DNA from: Streptomyces mayonensis
GTDB taxonomy: Bacteria > Actinomycetota > Actinomycetes > Streptomycetales > Streptomycetaceae
Length of the DNA: 36,064 nt
Direction of reading: 5' to 3'
Assembly (NCBI RefSeq): GCF_018982965.1
Contig: NZ_JACBYP010000084.1
Coordinates: 1 to 36,064 of the forward strand
This document shows, piece by piece, positions 15,864 to 24,956 of the stretch (its first letter is position 1; every line of letters begins with the position of its first letter). Position numbers and translations under genes: made by a program. The notes under the pieces were generated by a model, which worked only from the letters and a program-made list of their open reading frames with translations, had not been told where the DNA came from and searched no databases.

Positions 15864-15895
15864 ATCCGAAGTAACGTCTGCCTACTCCTTCGGAT
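15864..15895. promoter_or_regulatory. 8-bp inverted repeat between the symporter and DUF2637 genes
   Basis: ATCCGAAG (15864-15871) and CTTCGGAT (15888-15895) form a perfect inverted repeat with a 16-nt spacer, about 110 bp upstream of the DUF2637 start and about 60 bp below the symporter stop. It could be an operator for DUF2637 or part of the symporter terminator. Confidence 0.4.
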
Positions 15896-15955
15896 GCGCG
15901 GCAGTCGAGTGAACGATTTCTGCGATACTTTTCCAATCCCTAATTCACACCGGTA

Positions 15956-17482
15956 TCAGGTCCGTTCCACCGCCGATTCCGGCGCGGTGGCCGCCGCCGC
16001 ACCGGAGCCGGGGCGCGGCTTGCCGGAGACGGCGGCGACGACGGCGTCGGCCTCCTCGTCGGGCTCCGGGAGCAGCAGGCCCAGGAGGGTGTACACCACG
16101 AGCGAGGTGATCAGCGGGGTGGCCACGACCGTGGTCTGGGAGGCCCCGTCCAGGCCGTACTTGACGAAGAAGTAGCCGCCGAGCCCCAGCGCCCAGGAGG
16201 CGAGTGCCGCCCGGGGGCCGCACCGGCGGAAGGCGGGCAGCAGGCCCAGCAGCATCGGTATGGAGATCGGTCCCATGACGGCCGCGACCATGCCCACGAT
16301 GATGCCCAGGACACCGCCGAAGTGGTCCGCCTCGATGGCCACGATCATCGACAGGGTGATGAACACGACCGTGACCACCCGCGCGGCCAGCAGCCCCGAC
16401 CGCGTGCTCAGGCCGCGGAAGCGGGGCGAGAGCGCCGGGAGGATGTCGCGGGTGACGACGGCGGAGATCGCGTTCGCGTCGGAGGACGCCATGGCCATGG
16501 TGTGGGAGAACATCCCGGACAGGGTCAGGCCCACCAGCCCCATGGGCAGATAGGCCTGCGCCATCAGCGCGTACGTCTGCTCCGGGTCGGCGACGTCCGG
16601 CATGAGCACGGGCGCGGCGACCGCCGGGAGCAGCAGTACGGCGGGCCACACGAGGTAGAGAACGGCCGACAGCCCCGCCGAACGACGGGCGGCCCGCGGG
16701 GAGTCGGTGGCCATGTAGCGCTGGGCCAGGTTCCACATGCCGCCGTTGTACTCGAAGAGCTTCACGATGACGTACGCGGTGAGGAACCCGGCCGTGTAGG
16801 GGCCGACCAGGGGGTCGGTGTGCCCGTCCGGGAGGTCGTGCCACAGGGTGCCCAGGCTGGACACACCGCCCAGCCGGTCCAGCACCACCCACATCATCGC
16901 GAGCGCGGCCACGCCCTGGATCACGAACTGGCCCAACTCGGTGAGGGCGTCCGCCCAGAGCCCGCCGACGGTGCAGTACAGGAGCGTGACGACACCGGTC
17001 AGCAGGATGCCGGCCGTCATCGACATGCCGGTGAAGACCCTGAGGAGCACGGCGACCGAGGCCCACTTCGCGGCGACGTCGAAGACCTTGAGCAGGGCAC
17101 CGCTCCAGGCCAGCGCCTGCTGGGCCGGGACGTTGTAGCGGCGGGCCAGGTACTCCAGCGGGGAGGAGACGCGGAAGTGCCGGCGCAGCCGGTTCCACCG
17201 GGGCGCGAAGAGCCAGGCGCCGACCGCGGTGCCAACGGCGAGCGGCAGGAAGGCCCACACGTAGATCGTGATGCCGTAGCTGTAGGCGACCGCGGCGTAG
17301 GCGACGAACACGGCGGCGCTGTAACCGGACATGTGGTGCGAGATGCCGGTCAGCCACCAGGGCATCCGCCCGCCGCCGGTGAAGTAGTCGGACACGTCGC
17401 TGACGCGCCGGTGGGACCACAGGCCGATCAGGACCATCACCAGGAAGTAGCCGCCGACGGCGACCCAGTCGAGCCAGTGCAT
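15956..17482 (-). CDS. Sodium:solute symporter (SSS family)
   Basis: 508 aa with about 13 hydrophobic segments. The SSS family core is visible: SDYFTGGGRMPWWLTGISHHMSG near the N-terminus, and later FSHTMAMASSDANAISAVVTRDI, the usual Na-binding helix region. Such transporters take up sugars, amino acids, nucleosides or vitamins with Na+; the substrate cannot be told here. ATG 17482 (MHWLDW) has AGAAGG 7 nt upstream; GTG 17506 in frame is less likely. A large, nearly perfect palindrome at 17515-17538 directly upstream suggests repression by a local or distant regulator. No catabolic gene is adjacent to give the substrate away. Confidence 0.85.
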   Translation of the reverse strand: MHWLDWVAVGGYFLVMVLIGLWSHRRVSDVSDYFTGGGRMPWWLTGISHHMSGYSAAVFVAYAAVAYSYGITIYVWAFLPLAVGTAVGAWLFAPRWNRLRRHFRVSSPLEYLARRYNVPAQQALAWSGALLKVFDVAAKWASVAVLLRVFTGMSMTAGILLTGVVTLLYCTVGGLWADALTELGQFVIQGVAALAMMWVVLDRLGGVSSLGTLWHDLPDGHTDPLVGPYTAGFLTAYVIVKLFEYNGGMWNLAQRYMATDSPRAARRSAGLSAVLYLVWPAVLLLPAVAAPVLMPDVADPEQTYALMAQAYLPMGLVGLTLSGMFSHTMAMASSDANAISAVVTRDILPALSPRFRGLSTRSGLLAARVVTVVFITLSMIVAIEADHFGGVLGIIVGMVAAVMGPISIPMLLGLLPAFRRCGPRAALASWALGLGGYFFVKYGLDGASQTTVVATPLITSLVVYTLLGLLLPEPDEEADAVVAAVSGKPRPGSGAAAATAPESAVERT

Positions 17483-17514
17483 GGGCAGACCTTCTTCGTC
17501 TCTCACATCAGAGA

Positions 17515-17538
17515 GCGCTCCGAAACCTTTCGAAGCGC
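17515..17538. promoter_or_regulatory. 24-bp palindrome upstream of the symporter gene, operator candidate
   Basis: Arms GCGCT (17515-17519) and AGCGC (17534-17538) flank CGAAA-CC-TTTCG (17521-17532), with only one mismatched pair between the arm blocks. It begins 33 bp upstream of the ATG. CGAAA-N-TTTCG cores are the style of LacI-family operators. Confidence 0.6.
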
Positions 17539-17908
17539 GACCACATCTTCCGATCTCCTCGTCTATGTATGTGAACTCATCACACGCATGCGAACCGCTC
17601 GGTGAATGTAAGTCCGCCTGCTCAGCGCGTCAAGGCACGGGGAAGACACGGTTGCCGTCACGAACGGCGCGGCAACGGCGGCCTCTTGAGGGCGTGACCG
17701 TGTTCGCCGAGGCCAGTCGTACGGGAACGGGGTGCCGAAACTTTCGGACCCGGAGGAAGAAGGGCGGCAAGCGGTCGCCGGACGGTGCAACTACGGTGCG
17801 ACTCAGGGACGTGACACGACGAAGCCGTGGCCCGGGCGACGGGTACGGAAGGGGCCGTACACCGCACGCGCCGTACCACGGCACGTCATTCGGTACGTTC
17901 GGTCGGGA
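17539..17908. other. Intergenic region upstream of the symporter gene
   Basis: No convincing gene. It holds TGTGA-ACTCA-TCACA (17570-17584), a 5-bp-arm palindrome, and a second CGAAA-type palindrome, CCGAAA-C-TTTCGG (17735-17747). The latter is a perfect 6-bp-arm repeat about 200 bp from the symporter palindrome. The DUF5980-like gene ends at 17909. Confidence 0.55.
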
Positions 17909-18379
17909 TCAGCAGTCCGCGCTGATCTTGATCGTCACCGGGGCGGTGTCCGTCACCTTGCCGTCGGTGGCGTAGACCTCGGCGCTGTACGTGCCGGGCG
18001 GAGCGGGGGCGATCGACAGCTGGAGCCAGATGTTGATGGCCAGGCCCCCGTCATCGGGGTCCCGCTCGTTCGTGCCCGGGGCGAGGGTCGCGACCCCGTC
18101 GCTGGTCGAGCCGGGGGGCAGGTTCCGCAGTCCGGCCGTGATCGGGGAGGACCAGGTGCCCTCCACGGCCCCGATGGCGTAGGTGCGGGTCACCCGGTTC
18201 GGCCTCGCGCAGTACTGGTTGTGGCCCTGGAGCAGTGACCACGTCGCCGACGTGGTGGCGGAATCCGGCGGTGCGGCGGCGGTCGGCGCGGCGGAGGCCG
18301 GCGCCGCACCGACCAGCGGCAGTGCGATCACCGACGCCAGACCGACGAGTAATCCGGCTTTCCGGCAACTCTTCTTCAT
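17909..18379 (-). CDS. Secreted DUF5980-like protein
   Basis: 156 aa with a standard signal peptide (MKKSCRK, hydrophobic core, PLVGAAPASAAP cleavage region). The mature domain is beta-rich (YAIGAVEGTWSSPITAGLRNLPPGS; PAPPGTYSAEVYATDGKVTD) and looks like the small secreted Streptomyces DUF5980 family; function unknown. Two Cys (one early in the mature part, one the last residue) may pair. ATG 18379 has GGAGG 7 nt upstream. Codon 10 is TTA (18350-18352), rare in Streptomyces and read by the bldA tRNA, so expression is probably tied to late growth or development. Confidence 0.7.
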   Translation of the reverse strand: MKKSCRKAGLLVGLASVIALPLVGAAPASAAPTAAAPPDSATTSATWSLLQGHNQYCARPNRVTRTYAIGAVEGTWSSPITAGLRNLPPGSTSDGVATLAPGTNERDPDDGGLAINIWLQLSIAPAPPGTYSAEVYATDGKVTDTAPVTIKISADC

Positions 18380-19316
18380 CAAGACCTCCTGGGGGGAGCG
18401 CACAAAGGCGGCATGAGGCATTACGGACATGAGGCGCAGCGGGCCTGATGCAGCGCCAAGTCACCTGCCGTTCCCATCACTTGGGGCGGCGGCCACCACG
18501 AGTGTCACGCGCGGGACGCTCCTCCAGCAAGACCTTGTTGTACTTTCAATGATCTGTGTCCTGATAACGCTGCCGCACGCCGCCGCGCGCCTGGCAGGAC
18601 CGCCCCGATTCGGTGCCCCGGCCCGGTGATGTGCCGGTACGCGGGGTCGTCCCGATGCCAGAAGCGCCGCCGCACCCCTCCCCGGCTCGCTGAACAGCAG
18701 GCCGGGCGGGGCGCGGCGGCATCTTCACCTCAGATGTCCCGGAGGGACGCGACCTCATCGCGATCGTGACGCTCGACTGTCCTGTGGGCGTCACGATGAC
18801 GCTCGAGACCGACGGTGCTTCACGCTTTCGCGCCAGGACGCTCATGGGTGTCGAGTCGGGCGCCGAGCGTGAACCCGGTCTGCTTCTGCTGGACGGCCGA
18901 CAGTGCCTCCGAAAGGTGACTGCGCCGCTTCGGCGAGTGAGGCACTCGCTTCCCCAGGGTGACGAGAGGTGGCCGCCAGGTGACCGGCTCTGTGAGGGCG
19001 CGCACAGGGCTCACGTCACATGGGGCCGGGGTTAGTAGACGCCCGACGGCCGCTCGCCCGCATGGTCGTCGGCCGTCCGGACGGGTCGGGCGGCCGGTCT
19101 GCGAAGCGGCGTAGTAGGTCACACACTTGTCGCGGCGCCGGAGCGTTCCGCAGGGTGTTCGGCGTACCGGGGAGCCGAGCGCCGGGACCGGACGGGAAGA
19201 ACCGTCCGTGATCCAGACACCGGCCCTGATGACGCGAAGCCGCGTCCAACGCGGACACCGCGTCGCCGACCCCCCGTCGGCCTCCCCATCACGTTCCCGA
19301 ATGGAGAGGTACACCC
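18380..19316. other. Long intergenic region with a 10-bp-arm hairpin
   Basis: No convincing gene in about 940 bp; open frames here lack a ribosome site or a recognisable product. It contains a perfect hairpin at 18763-18797 (ATCGTGACGC arms, 15-nt loop), a smaller one at 19190-19207 (GGACGG, GAAGAA loop, CCGTCC) and a low-GC patch near 18530-18570. The stretch 18720-18860 reads as fairly coding-like on the plus strand but matches no family I know, and may be a gene remnant. It separates divergently transcribed secreted-protein genes. Confidence 0.5.
18763..18797. repeat. 10-bp perfect inverted repeat in an intergenic region
   Basis: ATCGTGACGC (18763-18772) pairs perfectly with GCGTCACGAT (18788-18797) across a 15-nt loop, and a G-T pair could extend it inwards. 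It is far from both flanking starts, so it may mark a small RNA, a terminator or an operator. Confidence 0.5.
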
Positions 19317-19841
19317 GTGCACGCCACCATGCGCCGCCCCGTCTTCCGCAAGTCCGCCGTGGCCTCCCTCGCCGCTGCGGGCGCCGCCGCCGTCACCCTC
19401 AGCCTCGTCCCGAGCCCGGCGCACGCCGCCGAGCCGGCCAAGGCCGCCACCGCGCAGACCCAGACCCAGACCCAGACCGACAAGATCAAGGACATCGTCA
19501 AGGCCGGCGAGAAGAAGCACGGCGACGACCTCGACGGCTGGATCCGCACCGCCCTGGACGTCATGGACGCCAAGAAGATCCCGGGCACCTACGAGGGCCT
19601 GCACCGCAACATCATGCGCGAGTCGTCCGGCAACCCGACTGCGCAGAACGACTGGGACGTCAACGCCCAGAACGGCATCCCCTCGAAGGGCCTGCTCCAG
19701 ACGATCCAGCCCACCTTCGACGCCTACCACGTCAAGGGCACGAAGGACTCCATCACCGACCCGGTCGCCAACATCGTCGCCGCCTGCAACTACGCGGCCG
19801 ACAAGTACGGCTCCATGGACAACGTCGACTCCGCCTACTGA
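19317..19841 (+). CDS. Secreted lytic transglycosylase (SLT domain)
   Basis: 174 aa. Signal peptide (VFRKSAVASLAAAGAAAVTLSL, cleavage near PAHAAEPA), then a (Gln-Thr)n linker encoded by four CAGACC repeats (19455-19478), then a compact SLT domain. The catalytic Glu is in NIMRESSGNP, followed by NGIPSKGLLQTIQPTFDAY and DPVANIVAACNYAADKYGSMDN, which are hallmark SLT motifs. It should cleave peptidoglycan outside the membrane between MurNAc and GlcNAc. GTG 19317 has GGAGAGG 7 nt upstream; ATG 19329 in frame is too far from it. Many Streptomyces wall hydrolase genes follow a ydaO riboswitch, but I did not find its conserved core here. A perfect 15-bp terminator stem follows the gene. Confidence 0.9.
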   Translation: MHATMRRPVFRKSAVASLAAAGAAAVTLSLVPSPAHAAEPAKAATAQTQTQTQTDKIKDIVKAGEKKHGDDLDGWIRTALDVMDAKKIPGTYEGLHRNIMRESSGNPTAQNDWDVNAQNGIPSKGLLQTIQPTFDAYHVKGTKDSITDPVANIVAACNYAADKYGSMDNVDSAY

Positions 19842-19916
19842 CCGGCGGACCCACCGACCGCCTGAGCCCCCGGGACGACCGGTCCCGCGCGGAGGCCGGC
19901 GGGGCCCAGGCAGCAC

Positions 19917-19955
19917 GGCGGGGCCGGAGGGACGACATGCCCCTCCGGCCCCGCC
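19917..19955. terminator. Strong hairpin terminator
   Basis: GGCGGGGCCGGAGGG (19917-19931) pairs perfectly over 15 bp with 19941-19955, with a 9-nt loop. There is no T-run, as is usual in Streptomyces. It lies between the transglycosylase (plus) and MurA-like (minus) genes and can serve both. Confidence 0.85.
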
Positions 19956-20077
19956 CGCGTCGCACCCGGTGCGTCCGGGAAAGGTCCCACAGGTGCCACC
20001 ACGTCCCCTGCGGCCTCGCTGCGGCCTCGCGTTCATTCAGGTCCGACAGGGGATGACGGCGTCCTTTCGGAACCCCT

Positions 20078-21607
20078 TCAGATGTCCCGGAAGATGTCGA
20101 TCTGCGCCCCGATCGAGTTCAGCCGCTCCGCGAGGTCCTCGTAGCCGCGGTTGATGACGTAGACGTTGCGCAGGACCGAGGTGCCCTCGGCGGCCATCAT
20201 CGCCAGGAGGACGACCACCGCCGGGCGCAGGGCCGGCGGGCACATCATCTCGGCGGCGCGCCAGCGGGTGGGGCCCTCGACCAGGACGCGGTGCGGGTCC
20301 AGGAGCTGGAGGCGGCCGCCCAGGCGGTTGAGGTCGGTGAGGTAGATGGCGCGGTTGTCGTAGACCCAGTCGTGGATGAGGGTCTGGCCCTGCGCCGAGG
20401 CCGCGATGGCCGCGAAGAAGGGGACGTTGTCGATGTTCAGGCCTGGGAAGGGCATCGGGTGGATCTTGTCGATGGGCGCCTCGAGTTTCGAGGGGCGCAC
20501 CGTGAGGTCCACCAGGCGGGTGCGGCCGTTGTCCGCGAAGTACTCCGGCGTGCGGTCGTGGTCGAGGCCCATTTCCTCCAGGACCGCCAGCTCGATCTCC
20601 AGGAACTCGATCGGGACCCGGCGGACGGTCAGCTCGGACTCCGTGACCACGGCGGCCGCCAGCAGGCTCATCGCCTCGACCGGGTCCTCGGAGGGGGAGT
20701 AGTCCACGTCGGCGTCGATGACCGGCATGCCGTGCACGGTGAGGGTGGTGGTGCCGATGCCTTCGACGCGGACGCCGAGGGCCTCCAGGAAGAAGCAGAG
20801 GTCCTGGACCATGTAGTTGGAGGAGGCGTTGCGGATGACCGTGACGCCGTCGTGGCGGGCGGCGGCCAGGAGGGCGTTCTCCGTGACCGTGTCGCCGCGC
20901 TCGGTCAGCACGATCGGGCGGTCCGGGCGGACGGAGCGGTCGACCACCGCGTGGTAGTGCCCCTCGGTCGCGGCGACGTCCAGGCCGAAGCGGCGCAGCG
21001 CGATCATGTGCGGCTCGATGGTGCGGGTGCCGAGGTCGCAGCCGCCGGCGTAGGGCAGCCGGAAGCGGTCCATGCGGTGCAGCAGCGGGCCGAGGAACAT
21101 GATGATGGAGCGGGTGCGGACGGCCGCCTCGGCGTCGATGGCCTCCATGTCCAGCTCGGCCGGCGGTACGATCTCGAGGTCGACGCCGTCGTTGATCCAG
21201 CGGGTGCGCACGCCGACGGAGCCCAGCACCTCCAGGAGGCGGTAGACCTCCTCGATGCGGGCCACCCGGCGCAGCACCGTGCGTCCCTTGTTGAGCAGGG
21301 ACGCGCACAGCAGCGCCACGCAGGCGTTCTTGCTGGTCTTGACGTCGATGGCGCCCGAGAGGCGTCGGCCGCCGACCACCCGCAGGTGCATCGGACCCGC
21401 GTAGCCGAGGGAGACGATCTCGCTGTCCAGCGCTTCGCCGATCCGGGCGATCATCTCAAGGCTGATGTTCTGGTTGCCGCGCTCGATGCGGTTGACGGCG
21501 CTCTGGCTGGTGTTGAGCGCCTCCGCGAGCTGTGACTGCGTCCAGCCGCGGTGCTGCCGGGCGTCACGGATGAGCCTGCCGATGCGTACGAGGTAGTCGT
21601 CTGCCAT
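20078..21607 (-). CDS. HTH-MurA fusion: UDP-GlcNAc 1-carboxyvinyltransferase-like protein with N-terminal XRE domain
   Basis: 509 aa. Residues 1-65 are a Cro/C1-type HTH (IGRLIRDARQHRGWTQSQLAEALNTSQSAVNRIERG). Residues about 72-509 are an EPSP-synthase-fold MurA homologue starting LRVVGGRRLSGAIDVKTSKNA. The active-site loop YAGGCDLGTRTIEPH keeps the Cys that fosfomycin attacks in MurA, with a loop sequence unlike typical MurA (GGCxIGxRPxDLH). Streptomyces often has a second murA-like gene beside aconitase; this appears to be that gene. The HTH suggests it also binds DNA, possibly linking enolpyruvyl transfer or substrate binding to regulation (inference). ATG 21607. A 16-bp palindrome lies 12 bp upstream of the start. 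Confidence 0.88.
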   Translation of the reverse strand: MADDYLVRIGRLIRDARQHRGWTQSQLAEALNTSQSAVNRIERGNQNISLEMIARIGEALDSEIVSLGYAGPMHLRVVGGRRLSGAIDVKTSKNACVALLCASLLNKGRTVLRRVARIEEVYRLLEVLGSVGVRTRWINDGVDLEIVPPAELDMEAIDAEAAVRTRSIIMFLGPLLHRMDRFRLPYAGGCDLGTRTIEPHMIALRRFGLDVAATEGHYHAVVDRSVRPDRPIVLTERGDTVTENALLAAARHDGVTVIRNASSNYMVQDLCFFLEALGVRVEGIGTTTLTVHGMPVIDADVDYSPSEDPVEAMSLLAAAVVTESELTVRRVPIEFLEIELAVLEEMGLDHDRTPEYFADNGRTRLVDLTVRPSKLEAPIDKIHPMPFPGLNIDNVPFFAAIAASAQGQTLIHDWVYDNRAIYLTDLNRLGGRLQLLDPHRVLVEGPTRWRAAEMMCPPALRPAVVVLLAMMAAEGTSVLRNVYVINRGYEDLAERLNSIGAQIDIFRDI

Positions 21608-21619
21608 GAGCTTGAGGCT

Positions 21620-21635
21620 ATCTCAGATATGAGAT
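21620..21635. promoter_or_regulatory. 16-bp palindrome upstream of the HTH-MurA gene
   Basis: ATCTCA, 4 nt (GATA), TGAGAT, lying 12 bp upstream of the HTH-MurA start. It shares the ATCTCR-N4-YGAGAT layout with the palindrome in the aconitase promoter. Confidence 0.6.
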
Positions 21636-21835
21636 CGCGCCTCTCGGGGGGTCCATTCGGGTGACGCGGGGTCAAAAACGCCTCGTCAGCGCTTCGGCGG
21701 CGGCTGTTCGCCGCCGCGCGGCGTCCGGTATGGAAGTCCGGTTTGGAAGGGGATGCTCACGATTCGGCGTAGCGGCGGGCGTACGGGTCACCCGGGAGGG
21801 GTGTGGCGGGGCGCACGCCACATGGCGCCCGGGCA

Positions 21836-21863
21836 TGACCGGGCCGCCCCTATGTACTAGAGT
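21836..21863 (+). promoter_or_regulatory. Probable aconitase promoter
   Basis: TGACCG (21836-21841) and TAGAGT (21858-21863), separated by 16 nt, fit the vegetative HrdB-type consensus. The palindrome starting at 21864 would overlap the transcription start, a standard repressor position. Confidence 0.45.
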
Positions 21864-21881
21864 TATCTCGACATCGAGATA
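21864..21881. promoter_or_regulatory. 18-bp palindrome in the aconitase promoter
   Basis: TATCTCG, 4 nt (ACAT), CGAGATA: perfect 7-bp arms directly after the probable -10 box. The inner 16 bp have the same arm and spacer layout as the palindrome at 21620-21635. Confidence 0.65.
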
Positions 21882-21923
21882 TCTGCCGAGGCGCACCGCG
21901 GCCGCCACCCTGGTAAGGGCTAC

Positions 21924-21942
21924 CTAACTTAGCCTTGCCTCA
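21924..21942. promoter_or_regulatory. Iron-box-like site (DtxR/IdeR/DmdR type) upstream of aconitase
   Basis: CTAACTTAGCCTTGCCTCA agrees at 13 of 19 positions with the DtxR/IdeR consensus TTAGGTTAGSCTAACCTAA (my hand count). It lies about 60 bp downstream of the probable -10 box and 67 bp before the aconitase start codon. Iron control of a 4Fe-4S enzyme is reasonable. Confidence 0.45.
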
Positions 21943-22009
21943 GCGGATTTGCCAGGGCGGCGTGGCGGCAGGATGCGGTGGTACGCGCACATGAATGAAG
22001 GAGACTGTC

Positions 22010-24727
<2,718 letters not shown>

Positions 24728-24739
24728 CCTGATGTGAAG

Positions 24740-24788
24740 GAGCGCCCTGCGCCTGCGCCTGCGCCTCGCGCGCGGGGGCGGGGCGCTC
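24740..24788. terminator. First of three hairpins after aconitase
   Basis: GAGCGCCC (24740-24747) pairs with GGGCGCTC (24781-24788). The loop holds a TGCGCC repeat (three copies, 24748-24765) and a GC-rich right part that can pair further. Confidence 0.55.
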
Positions 24789-24798
24789 ACGCGCGCGA

Positions 24799-24830
24799 CG
24801 GGCCCGGCACCTTCCAAGGCGCCGGGCCCG
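24799..24830. terminator. Second of three hairpins after aconitase
   Basis: CGGGCCCGGC (24799-24808) pairs perfectly with 24821-24830. After one A-C mismatch, CCTT/AAGG extends the stem to a tight loop. Confidence 0.75.
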
Positions 24831-24832
24831 AC

Positions 24833-24870
24833 GAAGAACCCCGCACCTGACACCAGGCGCGGGGTTCTTC
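24833..24870. terminator. Third of three hairpins after aconitase
   Basis: GAAGAACCCCGC (24833-24844) pairs with 24859-24870 over 12 bp. After one A-C mismatch, CCTG/CAGG continues to the 4-nt loop ACAC. The layout copies the second hairpin. It separates aconitase from the convergent PPDK-like gene. Confidence 0.85.
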
Positions 24871-24956
24871 TGTGGGGTGTCGGGCGTTCTGTCGTGTCCC
24901 GTCGCACTCGGAGTGCCCCGTACCCGGAGCCACTGCCCCTGCCGGGGGCCGCGGGG

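Larger units (their letters stand above)
21608..22009. other. Divergent promoter region of the HTH-MurA and aconitase genes
   Basis: Contains, left to right: palindrome ATCTCA-GATA-TGAGAT (21620-21635), a low-information stretch, a probable promoter (TGACCG 21836-21841, 16 nt, TAGAGT 21858-21863), palindrome TATCTCG-ACAT-CGAGATA (21864-21881), an iron-box-like site (21924-21942) and the aconitase ribosome site. No gene is seen. Confidence 0.65.

Noticed and set aside
17570..17584. CRP site (TGTGA-N5-TCACA)
   Set aside because: The arms match but the spacer is 5 nt instead of 6, and Streptomyces Crp sites differ from the E. coli form. Kept only as a palindrome note.
19020..19316. ydaO-type c-di-AMP riboswitch before the lytic transglycosylase
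   Set aside because: Such riboswitches often precede Streptomyces wall hydrolase genes, but the conserved core blocks were not found. Only a small 6-bp hairpin (19190-19207) is present.
20078..21607. Housekeeping murA for cell-wall synthesis
   Set aside because: The N-terminal HTH and the atypical active-site loop point to the second, MurA-like paralogue found beside aconitase rather than the main murA.
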